A DNA stretch of 64,000 bases from Sphingopyxis panaciterrae (GCF_011762125.1 NZ_JAASQN010000002.1:62001-126000); one strand, 5' to 3'; positions 10,287-18,985 are shown, counted from the stretch's first letter. The notes: a model not told the origin generated them from the letters alone. A program made the numbers and translations.

Positions 10287-10327
10287 CGCGGGACGAATCG
10301 CGCGTATGGCGAAGTTGCGGGGGGCAA

Positions 10328-10597
10328 GTGGAACAGGGACAGGCGCTCGATTTACTCGATCAGATGCTGTGGAACGCCGTATTGCTCGCCATGCCGGTGT
10401 TGCTCGCGACGCTGGTGGTCGGGCTGATTATTTCGATCTTTCAGGTCGCGACCCAAATTCAGGAAATGACGCTTTCCTATGTGCCGAAAATCCTGACCGC
10501 GGCGTTCCTGCTGATCGCGCTTGGGCCGTGGATGCTCGGACGGCTGACCGACTGGGCACGCGCGCTCTATCTTTCCATCCCCACGCTCGGCCATTAG
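10328..10597 (+). CDS. fliQ: Flagellar export gate protein FliQ
   Basis: An 89-residue protein with two transmembrane helices (about residues 15-38 and 53-75) and the FliQ hallmark LLISIFQVATQIQE-type segment (VGLIISIFQVATQIQEMTL). FliQ is part of the FliPQR export gate in the MS-ring. It starts with GTG. It is the first gene of the plus-strand operon; fliR starts 17 bases after its stop. Confidence 0.95.
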   Translation: MEQGQALDLLDQMLWNAVLLAMPVLLATLVVGLIISIFQVATQIQEMTLSYVPKILTAAFLLIALGPWMLGRLTDWARALYLSIPTLGH

Positions 10598-10614
10598 GCG
10601 CGCGTTTCGCCCTC

Positions 10615-11376
10615 GTGGACGATTTCACCCGCCAGATTCTCGCGATCCTCTGCGTGTCGCTGCGCATCGCGCCCGCCCTCGCCTTTGCGCCGCCCTTCAC
10701 GCTGATGCGGGTGCCGGGGTTGGTGCGGGTGCTGATGGCCCTCGCCTTCGCCGCATGGATGGTCGGCACATGGCCGGACCGGACCGCGTCGCTGGTCGAT
10801 CGCGCCCCCTCGCTCGCGGCGCTGATGATGGGCGAACTGGTGATCGGCATCGCGATCGCGCTGGCGTTGCAGCTCTGCTTCGCGGCGGTGCTGTGGGCCG
10901 GCCAGACGCTCGACATCCAGGCGGGATTCGGGCTGGCGATGGTCGCCGATCCGACCACGCAGGCGCAGATGCCGCTGGCCGGCACGATCCTCGCTTATGC
11001 GACCGCCGCGGTCTTTTTCGCCGGGTCGGGACCGTTCGATCTGCTCGGCCTGTGGGCCGCATCGCTCGACATCGTCCCGCTCGGCGCCGCCCTGCGTCCC
11101 GACCTGGGCGCGATGGCGCAGCTGATGGGCGCCTTGTTCGGGGTGGCGATCGGGCTGGTCGGCATGGTGATGATGACGCTGTTCCTGCTCGACCTCGCCA
11201 TCGCCTTCATGTCGCGCGCACTGCCGCAGATGAATGTGCTGCTGCTGGGCTTCCAGGTGAAGGCGATCGCGATGCTGCTGTGCCTGCCGATCGCGATCGG
11301 GGCATCGGCCGCCCTGTTTCTCCGCCTGATCCGCCTTGCCCTGTCGGGCGCGCTGACGATGCTCGCGGTGTCCTGA
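10615..11376 (+). CDS. fliR: Flagellar export gate protein FliR
   Basis: The reading frame is open further upstream, but conserved FliR sequence begins near GTG at 10615, giving 253 residues. It has about six hydrophobic helices, the GELVIGIAIALALQL segment and the closing MNVLLLGFQVKA block typical of FliR/SctT. It completes the FliPQR gate with FliP, encoded in the opposing operon. flhB starts 3 bases after the stop. Confidence 0.93.
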   Translation: MDDFTRQILAILCVSLRIAPALAFAPPFTLMRVPGLVRVLMALAFAAWMVGTWPDRTASLVDRAPSLAALMMGELVIGIAIALALQLCFAAVLWAGQTLDIQAGFGLAMVADPTTQAQMPLAGTILAYATAAVFFAGSGPFDLLGLWAASLDIVPLGAALRPDLGAMAQLMGALFGVAIGLVGMVMMTLFLLDLAIAFMSRALPQMNVLLLGFQVKAIAMLLCLPIAIGASAALFLRLIRLALSGALTMLAVS

Positions 11377-11379
11377 CCG

Positions 11380-12468
11380 ATGGAGGGGCAGGAACAGAAC
11401 CGGACCGAGGAAGCGACGCCGTTCAAGCTCAAGCGGGCACGCGAAAAGGGCCAGGTCGCGCGCGGCCTGGACCTGGGCTTCGTCGGCAGCCTGATCGCGC
11501 TGATCTTCTTCGCGCTGGCCGCGGGCGCCGGTTTCGCGGTGACGCTCGCGCAGATCATGCGGCGGTCGCTGACCTTGGGCATCGAGCGTGCGGCCGACCC
11601 GTTCGAATTGCTCGCGCTCGGCGGTGCGGCGCTCCGCGAGGGGCTCTATCCGCTGATGCTGCTTGCCATCGCAATCGTCGTCATCCTGATCATCCTCGAC
11701 CTCATTCAGCTACGCGGGCTGATCTTCAGCTTTCAGCCGCTGAAACCCGATTTCACGCGGCTCAATCCGGCCCAGGGGGTCAAGCGCCTCTTTTCGCTGC
11801 GCATGCTCAAGGAAACGCTGAAGAATATCGTCAAGATGGTCTGCTATGCCGCGGTGACCTGGCTGGTGATCGTTGCCGCGATCGAAAGCTTCGGCCGCGG
11901 CATGCCTGGCAGCGGCGCCGTCATCCGCGCGCTGATGGGCAGCGCGGGCCAGATGGTCCTGGCCTTCTTGGGCGTCGCCATCTTCTTCACCGTTATCGAC
12001 CAGCTGATCGTTCGCCGCGAATTCCGCCGTCAGATGCGGATGAGCCGCCGCGAACTGACGCGCGAGATCAAAGACCGCGAGGGCGAACCCCGCATCAAGC
12101 AGAAACGCAAGCAGCTCCGCGCCCAGATGGTCGAACAGGCACGCGGCCTCGCGCGGGTCGCGGGCGCCGACCTGGTGGTCACCAATCCGGACCATTATGC
12201 CGTTGCCCTGCTGTATGATGCGGACAAAATGGATGCGCCAGTCGTCCATGCGCGCGGCCGCAATGTCATTGCCCAACTGATGAAGCGAAAGGCGCGGCTT
12301 TCGAACGTGCCGATCTTCGCCAATCCGCCGCTCGCGCGCGCGCTTTACCACCGGCATGACATCGATCAGGCCATCGGTGCCGACAGCTACCGTGCCGTCG
12401 CGGCCCTCTATATCCGCTTGCGCGAACGTAACGCCGCAGCGGGCGACCCCCAAGGCGATCCCACATGA
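11380..12468 (+). CDS. flhB: Flagellar export switch protein FlhB
   Basis: A 362-residue FlhB/SctU: cytosolic start EQNRTEEATPFKLKRAREKGQVA, four membrane helices to about residue 215, and a cytosolic domain. The autocleavage site normally reading NPTH is NPDH here (Asn269-Pro270-Asp271-His272). The cleaved Asn-Pro bond is kept but Thr is replaced by Asp. The downstream block AVALLYDADKMDAPVVHARG is conserved. FlhB switches export specificity from rod/hook to late substrates together with FliK. The stop overlaps the flhA start (ATGA). Confidence 0.95.
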   Translation: MEGQEQNRTEEATPFKLKRAREKGQVARGLDLGFVGSLIALIFFALAAGAGFAVTLAQIMRRSLTLGIERAADPFELLALGGAALREGLYPLMLLAIAIVVILIILDLIQLRGLIFSFQPLKPDFTRLNPAQGVKRLFSLRMLKETLKNIVKMVCYAAVTWLVIVAAIESFGRGMPGSGAVIRALMGSAGQMVLAFLGVAIFFTVIDQLIVRREFRRQMRMSRRELTREIKDREGEPRIKQKRKQLRAQMVEQARGLARVAGADLVVTNPDHYAVALLYDADKMDAPVVHARGRNVIAQLMKRKARLSNVPIFANPPLARALYHRHDIDQAIGADSYRAVAALYIRLRERNAAAGDPQGDPT

Positions 12469-14495
12469 CAAACTACTTCGGGCGGAACAAGGACCTGTTC
12501 CTCGTCGCCAGCTTCGTCCTGATCCTGATCATCCTGTTCGCGCCGATTCCGCCGGCTTTCCTCGACCTCGCGATCATCATGAACTTCGGGCTGGCGCTGA
12601 CGATCATGCTGCTGACCTTCTATGTCGCGAAACCGGTCGATTTTTCGACCTTCCCTTCGCTGCTGCTCGTCGCGACGCTGTACCGCCTTTCGCTGAACGT
12701 CGCCGCGACGCGGCTCATTCTGACCGGCGGCAACGCCGGCGAGGTGATTGGGTCGATCGGCTCCTTCGCGGTGCAGGGCAATTTTGTCATCGGCCTCGTC
12801 GTCTTCTCGATCCTCGTCGTCGTCCAGTTCATCGTCATCACCTCGGGTGCGCAGCGCGTTTCCGAGGTCGCGGCGCGCTTCACGCTCGACTCGCTCCCCG
12901 GCCAGCAGATGAGCATCGATGCCGACCTCAACATGGGACTGATCGACCAGAATGAAGCCGCGGCGCGGCGCAAGAATCTGGAGAAGGAAGCCTCTTTTTA
13001 CGGCGCGATGGATGGTGCGAGCAAGTTCGTGAAGGGCGATGCGGTCGCGGGCATCATCATCGTCCTGATCAATATCGTCGCGGGGCTGATCGTCGGCGTC
13101 GTCCAGATGGGGATGAACTGGGGGCAGTCGCTCGAACATTTCGCGCTGCTGACGATCGGCGATGGCATCGCGACGCAACTGCCGGCGCTGATCATCTCGA
13201 TCGCGACCGGCATCATCGTCACCCGCTCGGCCTCGGACCGCGAACTCAGCACCGAGATTTTCACGCAATTATCGTCGGTTCCCCGCATTCCGTTGATCGT
13301 TTGCGGCATCCTGCTCGCGCTGATGCTCCTGCCCGGCATGCCGAAATGGCCGATCCTGCTGATCGGCGCGCTGGCGCTCGTCGCCTGGGTCCGTATCCGC
13401 CGCCGGGCGCGAGCCGAAGCCGCGCTGGCGCATGCCGAGAGCGAAGGCGATATCGCCGAAACGGCATTGCCCGGTGAGGCCGCGCCGATCGAGATTCGGC
13501 TAGGCAGCGAACTCGCGACCTTCTGGGGTGAGCGGCGCGCGCTGTTGCTCGACCGGATCGCGACGAGCCGCGCCGCGCACGAAACGGCGTTCGGCATCGT
13601 CTTTCCCCCAGTGCGGCTGACCGACACCGCCGACCTGGGATCGCAGGATTATCGGATCGCGCTGCACGGCACCGCTTATGGCGCGGGCCGTATCGTGCCC
13701 GATCATCTTTTTGCCGTTCGCCCCGGTGAAGGGGGCGCGACGATGGAGGGGATCGAGGCCAGCGACCCCGCCTTCGGCCTGCCCGGTTGGTGGATCGACG
13801 CCGCGCGCGAAGGCGAAGCGCGCGCGAAAGCGTTGACCGTGATCGATCCTGAAACGGTCCTGATGACCCATTTCGCCGAAGTGATGAAGGCCGAGGTCGC
13901 AACGATGCTGACCCGCGCCGTCACCGCGCAGTTGATCGATCGCGCGCGCGAGCGGCAGTCCGGCCTTGTGGAGGAGCTCGTCCCGAACGTCATGACGATT
14001 TCGGACGTCCAGCGCGTATTGCAGAACCTGCTTGCCGAGCGTGTTTCGATCGCGAATATCGAGCTGATCCTCGAAATCCTGGTCGACGTCGCGCGGACCG
14101 AACGCGACCATGTCGCCCTCACCGATCAGGTCCGCCGCCATTTGAGCACGAGCATCTGCAACGGCCTGCGCGGCAATCACAGCCACCTCGCGGTGATCAG
14201 CCTCGACCCGCGCGTCGAAAACCAGATCGCGCAGAGCATCGGCGGGGGGGCAGCGCAGTCGGCGATCGGGCTCGAGCCGAAGCTGGCCGATCAACTGCTT
14301 CGCAAGCTGGGGCCGGCGGCGGAGACGATGTTGCGGCAGGGCCGCTCGCCCGTACTGCTGTGCGCGGCGCAGATCCGGCGTAACCTGCTGCGCCTGACCC
14401 AGCGGACCATTCCGCAGCTGTCGATCCTCGCCATCGAAGAAATTCCGCTGCGAACATCGCTGCAATCGTTTCAGGTCGTGAAGCTCGACAGCTGA
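12465..14495 (+). CDS. flhA: Flagellar export gate component FlhA
   Basis: A 676-residue FlhA/SctV: eight or so membrane helices in the first ~310 residues, including the conserved FHIPEP-type loop region around PFDFSTFPSLLLVATLYRLSLNVA-like sequence, followed by the large cytosolic domain that forms the nonameric ring. The C-terminus keeps the LSILAIEEIP block. It drives proton-coupled export and docks chaperone-substrate complexes. It overlaps flhB by four bases. Length is normal. Confidence 0.95.
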   Translation: MTNYFGRNKDLFLVASFVLILIILFAPIPPAFLDLAIIMNFGLALTIMLLTFYVAKPVDFSTFPSLLLVATLYRLSLNVAATRLILTGGNAGEVIGSIGSFAVQGNFVIGLVVFSILVVVQFIVITSGAQRVSEVAARFTLDSLPGQQMSIDADLNMGLIDQNEAAARRKNLEKEASFYGAMDGASKFVKGDAVAGIIIVLINIVAGLIVGVVQMGMNWGQSLEHFALLTIGDGIATQLPALIISIATGIIVTRSASDRELSTEIFTQLSSVPRIPLIVCGILLALMLLPGMPKWPILLIGALALVAWVRIRRRARAEAALAHAESEGDIAETALPGEAAPIEIRLGSELATFWGERRALLLDRIATSRAAHETAFGIVFPPVRLTDTADLGSQDYRIALHGTAYGAGRIVPDHLFAVRPGEGGATMEGIEASDPAFGLPGWWIDAAREGEARAKALTVIDPETVLMTHFAEVMKAEVATMLTRAVTAQLIDRARERQSGLVEELVPNVMTISDVQRVLQNLLAERVSIANIELILEILVDVARTERDHVALTDQVRRHLSTSICNGLRGNHSHLAVISLDPRVENQIAQSIGGGAAQSAIGLEPKLADQLLRKLGPAAETMLRQGRSPVLLCAAQIRRNLLRLTQRTIPQLSILAIEEIPLRTSLQSFQVVKLDS

Positions 14496-14547
14496 TCGGC
14501 TATCGTCGCCTATCCCCCTCGCCCATTTCAAAGGATTGACCGAAAAG

Positions 14548-15663
14548 ATGAACGCACCGGGACAACAGGATAGCCTCGCGAGGCTTCTCGGCTATCTGGA
14601 AAGCGATCCTGGCAATGCGGCCCTGCTGCGCGATTGCGCCGCCGCGGCGATGGCAGCGGGCGATGCCGCCGTGGCCGACGACTGCTATGCGCGTCTTGAG
14701 CAAATCGCGGGTTTGACCGAAAGTGACGCGTCGGCGGCCGGCCTCGCCGCGATGCAAAGCGGGCAGCAGGCGCGCGCGATCGGGCTGTTCGAGACCTTGG
14801 CAGATGCGCATCCCGGCGATCCCGCGATCCGCTTCAACCTCGCGTGGAGCCTGGCGCTCGACCGGCAATATGATCGTGCTGAAACGCTGCTCGACGACGC
14901 GACGATCGCCGCGCTCCCGCAAGCCGCGATGCTCGACCTGCAATTGCTGCACGAGCGCGGTGACTTCGACGGCGCGGCCGAAAAGCTCCGCCCCTATCTC
15001 GCTGCACATGGCGATTATGCCCCATTGCAGGCCGCGGTGTCGGTCCTCGCCATGGATCTCGACGAAGAGGCGCTGGCGCGACAGACTGCGATCGCCGGCG
15101 GCGACCATCCCGACGCACTGACCACGCTAGGCACGCTGACGCTTGGCGACGGCAATGCTGCGAAAGCCCACGCGCTGCTTGAGCGAGCGATGGCGCAAAA
15201 TGCGGCATCGCCGCGGACGTGGATCGGGCTTGGCCTCGCGAACCTCAACCTGGGAGCAACTGCGGACGCCTTGCAGCAGATCGATCATGGGGCGGCGCTG
15301 TTCGAGGATCATCTCGGCAGCTGGATCGCTGCCGGCTGGGCCCATCTGATCGCCGGCGACCGTGACGTTGCCGCCGCACGCTTCCAAAAGGCGATGGCGC
15401 TCGATGACAATTTTGCCGAATGCCATGGATCGCAAGCGACGATCGAGGCGCTTGCCGGAGATTTCGCGGCAGCCCGGCGCAGCATCGCGGTCGCATTCCG
15501 GCTCGATCGCCAATGCTTTTCCGCCGCCTTCGCCCAGATCCTCGTCGCTTCGGCGGAAGGTGATGCGAGCAAGGCGGACCATATATTGGAACGCGCAATG
15601 GATCAGCCGCTCGGCGATCAGGGCCAGACCTTGCGGGTGTTGCTCGGGCGGATTGCGCGGTGA
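14548..15663 (+). CDS. TPR-repeat protein of the flagellar operon
   Basis: About 371 residues, nearly all tetratricopeptide-like helical repeats (for example LGLANLNLGATADALQQIDHG and GWAHLIAGDRDVAAARFQKAM). No signal peptide or membrane segment is seen, so it is cytosolic. The ATG at 14548 is preferred; an in-frame TTG at 14536 abuts an AAGGA. It is the last gene of the fliQ-fliR-flhB-flhA operon, 52 bases after flhA. TPR proteins often act as chaperones or scaffolds for type III export; that role here is an inference from position. Confidence 0.8.
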   Translation: MNAPGQQDSLARLLGYLESDPGNAALLRDCAAAAMAAGDAAVADDCYARLEQIAGLTESDASAAGLAAMQSGQQARAIGLFETLADAHPGDPAIRFNLAWSLALDRQYDRAETLLDDATIAALPQAAMLDLQLLHERGDFDGAAEKLRPYLAAHGDYAPLQAAVSVLAMDLDEEALARQTAIAGGDHPDALTTLGTLTLGDGNAAKAHALLERAMAQNAASPRTWIGLGLANLNLGATADALQQIDHGAALFEDHLGSWIAAGWAHLIAGDRDVAAARFQKAMALDDNFAECHGSQATIEALAGDFAAARRSIAVAFRLDRQCFSAAFAQILVASAEGDASKADHILERAMDQPLGDQGQTLRVLLGRIAR

Positions 15664-15737
15664 AGACACGTCGAAGATGAGCGCGGCAGTTGACGTGTCG
15701 CGTCTGCTTTTGGCCGGTTGTTGCCGTTCCCCCTTTT

Positions 15738-15832
15738 CGTCACCCCGGGCTTGACCCGGGGTCCCGCTTGATGCCGAAAACCGCTGGCACCTCCAAAAAA
15801 GCGGGATCCCGGATCAAGTCCGGGATGACGAA
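15738..15832. repeat. 95-bp palindromic intergenic repeat, copy 1
   Basis: Two inverted-repeat arms (CCCGGGCTTGACCCGGG and CCCGGATCAAGTCCGGG) flank a GCGGGAT/GTCCCGC-bounded spacer; outer ends are GTCACCCCGG and CGGGATGAC. Near-identical copies occur at 48356-48450 and 53721-53813. It sits between the convergent ends of the two flagellar operons (gap 15664-15903). Confidence 0.85.
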
Positions 15833-15903
15833 GGTGCGTTAAGCAACGTCCCCTCCCCACCCCAAAGCGGGCACCGTTCCGCGAAGCAACCTCACCCGCC
15901 CTT

Positions 15904-16248
15904 TCATTCCCGCAGATCGCGACGCGCTGCACCCAGCAACGCTTTGCCGGCTTCGTCGTTCGCGAGCAGATCGACGACGCGCGAAACAAGTTGCTGGAAT
16001 TTGGGATCGTTAACGAGCCCCTCGCCGAATTCCTCAATCAACAGGCCCTGGATCATCGACCGTTCGACATCCTCGTCGCTCAGTGCATCCATTTGCGCGA
16101 GCGCGCGGATGCGGTGGATGTTCGATCCGTCGTCCGCGGTCTTTCCGCCCACATTCTGCGGTTTTCCGCCTTTTTTGAGTGCAGCTGCCCGCTCCAGCTT
16201 CTGACGAAGCAGGATCATGATATGGTCGGAGGCGGATATCCGCGTCAT
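15904..16248 (-). CDS. Unknown small protein, last gene of the flagellar minus operon
   Basis: A 114-residue, mostly helical and charged cytosolic protein, which I do not recognise. It opens with RISASDHIMILLRQKLERAAALKKG. An acidic central helix region (MDALSDEDVERSMIQGLLIEEFGEGL) and the C-terminal VVDLLANDEAGKALL follow. It lies 18 bases downstream of the TPR gene and is on the same strand, so it belongs to the operon headed by flgF. It could be an export accessory or rod-associated factor, but no motif proves this. Confidence 0.65.
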   Translation of the reverse strand: MTRISASDHIMILLRQKLERAAALKKGGKPQNVGGKTADDGSNIHRIRALAQMDALSDEDVERSMIQGLLIEEFGEGLVNDPKFQQLVSRVVDLLANDEAGKALLGAARRDLRE

Positions 16249-16266
16249 GCGCTGTTCGCTCGCACG

Positions 16267-16830
16267 TCAGTGATGCGTCGTGCCGGGCGACAATTGGCCG
16301 AGCAGGAAAGACGTCGCCGACTCGCCGTCATCGCCGTTTTGCGGCGCTCCACCACCCAGCGCTTTGCGGCATTCGGCAAGGAGCAGCCCGATATCATGGT
16401 TCATCGGCGGGTTGTCACCGTTCAGCGCCATGCCGGCTTCGAATTGCTCGATCGCCGGACCGAATTCGTCGCGGATTAGATGGGTCAGTCCCTCGACAAA
16501 CCGGCGGAGGTAGTTGCCGATCGGCAGCTGAAGCAGCGGCCCCCAGGTCGACAACGCGCGATCGGCTTCACCCGACGTGAGTTCGAAGAAGCCGAGCTGA
16601 TAGCGTGCCAGCGTGTAATCGGGCGCCAGTTCGACCGCCTTTTGCAGCGCTTGATGCGCCTCGATAGCGCGCTGTTTTCCGGCGAGGGTTGAGCCGCGCA
16701 GAAAATGCAATCGCGGGTCTTCGGGAAAAAGGCGGAGCTCCCGGTCGATCTTGTCGAGGTCCCCGCTGTCGTCGCCGCGGATGTCTTCGACCAGCGCGGC
16801 CAGATCCTGGTCGCTGCACAATTTGCTCAT
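16267..16830 (-). CDS. TPR-repeat protein downstream of fliA
   Basis: About 187 residues, with tandem TPR helices (RLHFLRGSTLAGKQRAIEAHQALQ, LARYQLGFFELTSGEADRAL and similar). There is no signal peptide. The start at 16830 has AAGGAA upstream. An ATG at 16845 overlaps the fliA stop as ATGA and would add five residues. Its place after fliA and before the unknown terminal gene suggests a cytosolic helper of the export system, which is an inference. Confidence 0.8.
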   Translation of the reverse strand: MSKLCSDQDLAALVEDIRGDDSGDLDKIDRELRLFPEDPRLHFLRGSTLAGKQRAIEAHQALQKAVELAPDYTLARYQLGFFELTSGEADRALSTWGPLLQLPIGNYLRRFVEGLTHLIRDEFGPAIEQFEAGMALNGDNPPMNHDIGLLLAECRKALGGGAPQNGDDGESATSFLLGQLSPGTTHH

Positions 16831-16841
16831 GTCATTTTCCT

Positions 16842-17588
16842 TCATCCCGCCTTCTCCAGCCGGCCGTGCAGCCGGCCCAAGGCGCGCCCGTGTAACTGCG
16901 AGACGCGGCCGGTCGACAGGTCGAGCGCCGCGGCGATCTGCCGGAAGCTTACGCCATTCAGATAATGCTGCCGAACGATAAAGGCCTCGGTGGCGGGCAA
17001 ATCGTCGATCGCGCCGCGCAACAGCAGTTCGGTCTGCTTCCACGCCAGCGTATCATAAGCGTTCGGCTCGTTGGTGCCGACCTGCTCGACCTCGCCTTGA
17101 CGCCATTCCTCCAGGATCAGGCCGATCGCGAGCGTCGCCGTCAGCCGGGAAAGCTGTTGCAGCGCACTGTCCGCTTCGCCGGACGACGCCGGGATCAGTG
17201 ATTTGAGCCGCTCGCGCTCGGTCCGGCGGCGGTAGCCGGCGTTGGCGATCGCCTCGCTGTATTTTCCCAATCCGTTCGAGATGCTGCCCAGGATTCGCGG
17301 GCGCGCGAACGCCCGGAAAGGAATGGTGCGCAGTGGTTCAAAGCGGTCGATCGCCTGTAACAGCCCCTCATAGGCGAGTTGTTCGACATCTCCGATCTCG
17401 TGATTGTCGCTCCGCCGCGCCAGAAAGCGATCGCGCGCAATGCCGCGGGCGAAGCGGGCGTAGTGCGAGAATATCCGGCCGCGGACCGCCGCAACATTGC
17501 CGAGCGCGTTGCGCCACAGGGCTGCTTCGACCCTTTCCGGCTTGGCGATCATGTCGATCCCACGTTTTTTACGCGGATGCCCCTTCAT
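16842..17588 (-). CDS. fliA: Sigma-28-like flagellar sigma factor (FliA family)
   Basis: A 248-residue sigma-70 family protein. Region 2 is visible as GDVEQLAYEGLLQAIDRFEP and IPFRAFARPRILGSI; the C-terminal region 4 has LPATEAFIVRQHYLNGVSFR and the helix-turn-helix QIAAALDLSTGRVSQLHGRAL. This is the FliA/SigD architecture. It overlaps the fliP stop as ATGA, so it is translationally coupled. No flgM-type anti-sigma gene is visible in the window. Its targets are unknown, since no filament genes lie here. Confidence 0.87.
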   Translation of the reverse strand: MKGHPRKKRGIDMIAKPERVEAALWRNALGNVAAVRGRIFSHYARFARGIARDRFLARRSDNHEIGDVEQLAYEGLLQAIDRFEPLRTIPFRAFARPRILGSISNGLGKYSEAIANAGYRRRTERERLKSLIPASSGEADSALQQLSRLTATLAIGLILEEWRQGEVEQVGTNEPNAYDTLAWKQTELLLRGAIDDLPATEAFIVRQHYLNGVSFRQIAAALDLSTGRVSQLHGRALGRLHGRLEKAG

Positions 17589-18316
17589 CTGAAGCTACCG
17601 GCAAGCCCCTGTATCACGAGGCTCCATCCGTCGATGAGGAGAAACATCAATATCTTGATCGGCAGCGAGATGGTCGTTGGCGGCACCATCATCATCCCGA
17701 GCGACAGCAGGATGCTGGACACCACCAGGTCGATCAGCAGAAACGGGAGCAAAATCACGAAACCGATGCTGAACGCGACGCGCAATTCGTTGAGCATGAA
17801 GGCCGGGATCAGCTTCGGCATCTCGACCTCCTCCGCCTTCGCCGGCAGCGGGGTATTCGACAGCGAATAAATGGTCGCAATATCCTTCTCGCGGGTCTGG
17901 CGAAGCATGAAGATTTTGAGCGGCGCCGATCCGGCGTCCATCGCCTCGGTCACGTTCGACTTGCCATCGAGCAGGGGCTGAAGCCCGGCCGCGCTCACCT
18001 GGCCCAGCACCGGGCCCATGGTGAAGATCGTCATGAACAGCGCCAGGCTGGTCAGCACCGCATTGGGCGGAGTCTGCGGCATGGCGAAGGCATGGCGTAC
18101 CATGGCGAGGACCACGATGATCCGCAGGAAACTGGTCGTGCAAATCAGCAGCGTTGGCAGAAACGCCATCAGGGTCAGGACGAGCACAGTCCGGACGACC
18201 CCGCTGCTTCCCGATTGCGGGATATTCGGGACGATGTCGGTCACAGCCCAGGCAATATCCGAAACCCCCAACCCCGCCAGCACGATCAGCGACAGCCCCA
18301 AGCGACGCCCGGTCAT
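17585..18316 (-). CDS. fliP: Flagellar export gate protein FliP
   Basis: A 243-residue FliP with cleavable signal (hydrophobic residues about 6-24) and four later membrane helices. The hallmark blocks are FLPTLLICTTSFLRIIVVLAMVRHA, PLKIFMLRQTREKD and PAFMLNELRVAFSIGFVILLPFLLIDLVVSS. FliP pentamers with FliQ and FliR form the export gate. fliO precedes it with an ATGA overlap; fliA follows with another. Confidence 0.96.
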   Translation of the reverse strand: MTGRRLGLSLIVLAGLGVSDIAWAVTDIVPNIPQSGSSGVVRTVLVLTLMAFLPTLLICTTSFLRIIVVLAMVRHAFAMPQTPPNAVLTSLALFMTIFTMGPVLGQVSAAGLQPLLDGKSNVTEAMDAGSAPLKIFMLRQTREKDIATIYSLSNTPLPAKAEEVEMPKLIPAFMLNELRVAFSIGFVILLPFLLIDLVVSSILLSLGMMMVPPTTISLPIKILMFLLIDGWSLVIQGLAGSFR

Positions 18317-18690
18317 CGCTCGGCCTCTCCGGAATCCGGCGAACGCAGCGGCGAGCGGTCGAGCAGGGTCGATCCACCAGCTCCGACCGCGACCAGGTAG
18401 CGCTCGCCATCATAATCGAAGATACAAAGGTCGACCGACATGTTGACCCGGCGCGTTTCGACGATTTCGATGGCGCGTGCGCCGGCGCCGAGACCGCGCG
18501 GAAGGAACGAGCCTATTCCAGCGTTCACCCGCCCCGCGCGAACCCGCCGCAGCGCGAGGATGAGCAGCACCGCGATCCCGATGCACAGCAACCAGGCACC
18601 GAACACCCTCCACAAGGAAATGCCGGCACCAAGCGCCCCGTCATCGGGCGCCGTCGCGCCCTTGAGCATCAGCAGCACAATCACATTCAT
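18313..18690 (-). CDS. fliO: FliO-like flagellar assembly protein
   Basis: With ATG at 18690 the product has 125 residues. It has one membrane helix (VFGAWLLCIGIAVLLILAL) after a short periplasmic segment, then a small cytosolic domain with VDLCIFDYDGERYLVAVGAGGSTLLD, the usual FliO pattern. FliO is weakly conserved, so the call relies on topology, size and position directly before fliP (ATGA overlap). It assists FliP assembly. Confidence 0.8.
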   Translation of the reverse strand: MNVIVLLMLKGATAPDDGALGAGISLWRVFGAWLLCIGIAVLLILALRRVRAGRVNAGIGSFLPRGLGAGARAIEIVETRRVNMSVDLCIFDYDGERYLVAVGAGGSTLLDRSPLRSPDSGEAER

Positions 18691-18712
18691 CGCGATGGAG
18701 CGCCCTTTGCCA

Positions 18713-18982
18713 TCACGCGCCGATGCGCGTGATGCGGACGCCAAAGCTTTCGCCCACCGCGACAATCTCGCCCACGCCGATCGCGCGGCCGTTCACGCGC
18801 AATTCGACCGGATCAGCCAGCGAAGCCGCGAGCTGGACGACCTCGTCTTTGGCCAGCGCACGCAATTCGCCGATCGTCATCGATGTAGCGCCGAGCACGG
18901 CCTCGATTTCAACCGAAACATGATCGAGCGCAAGCGAAGCGTCCTGCTTCCTGTCGCTCTCAGCCATTTGCATTTTCGTCAT
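18713..18982 (-). CDS. fliN: Flagellar C-ring protein FliN
   Basis: An 89-residue SpoA-domain protein: LDHVSVEIEAVLGATSMTIGELRALAKDEVVQLAASLADPVEL then VNGRAIGVGEIVAVGESFGVRITRI. This is the minimal FliN length. It forms the base of the C-ring or, with FliH, the export docking platform. It follows the FliM-like gene by 3 bases and precedes fliO. Confidence 0.92.
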   Translation of the reverse strand: MTKMQMAESDRKQDASLALDHVSVEIEAVLGATSMTIGELRALAKDEVVQLAASLADPVELRVNGRAIGVGEIVAVGESFGVRITRIGA

Positions 18983-18985
18983 CGA

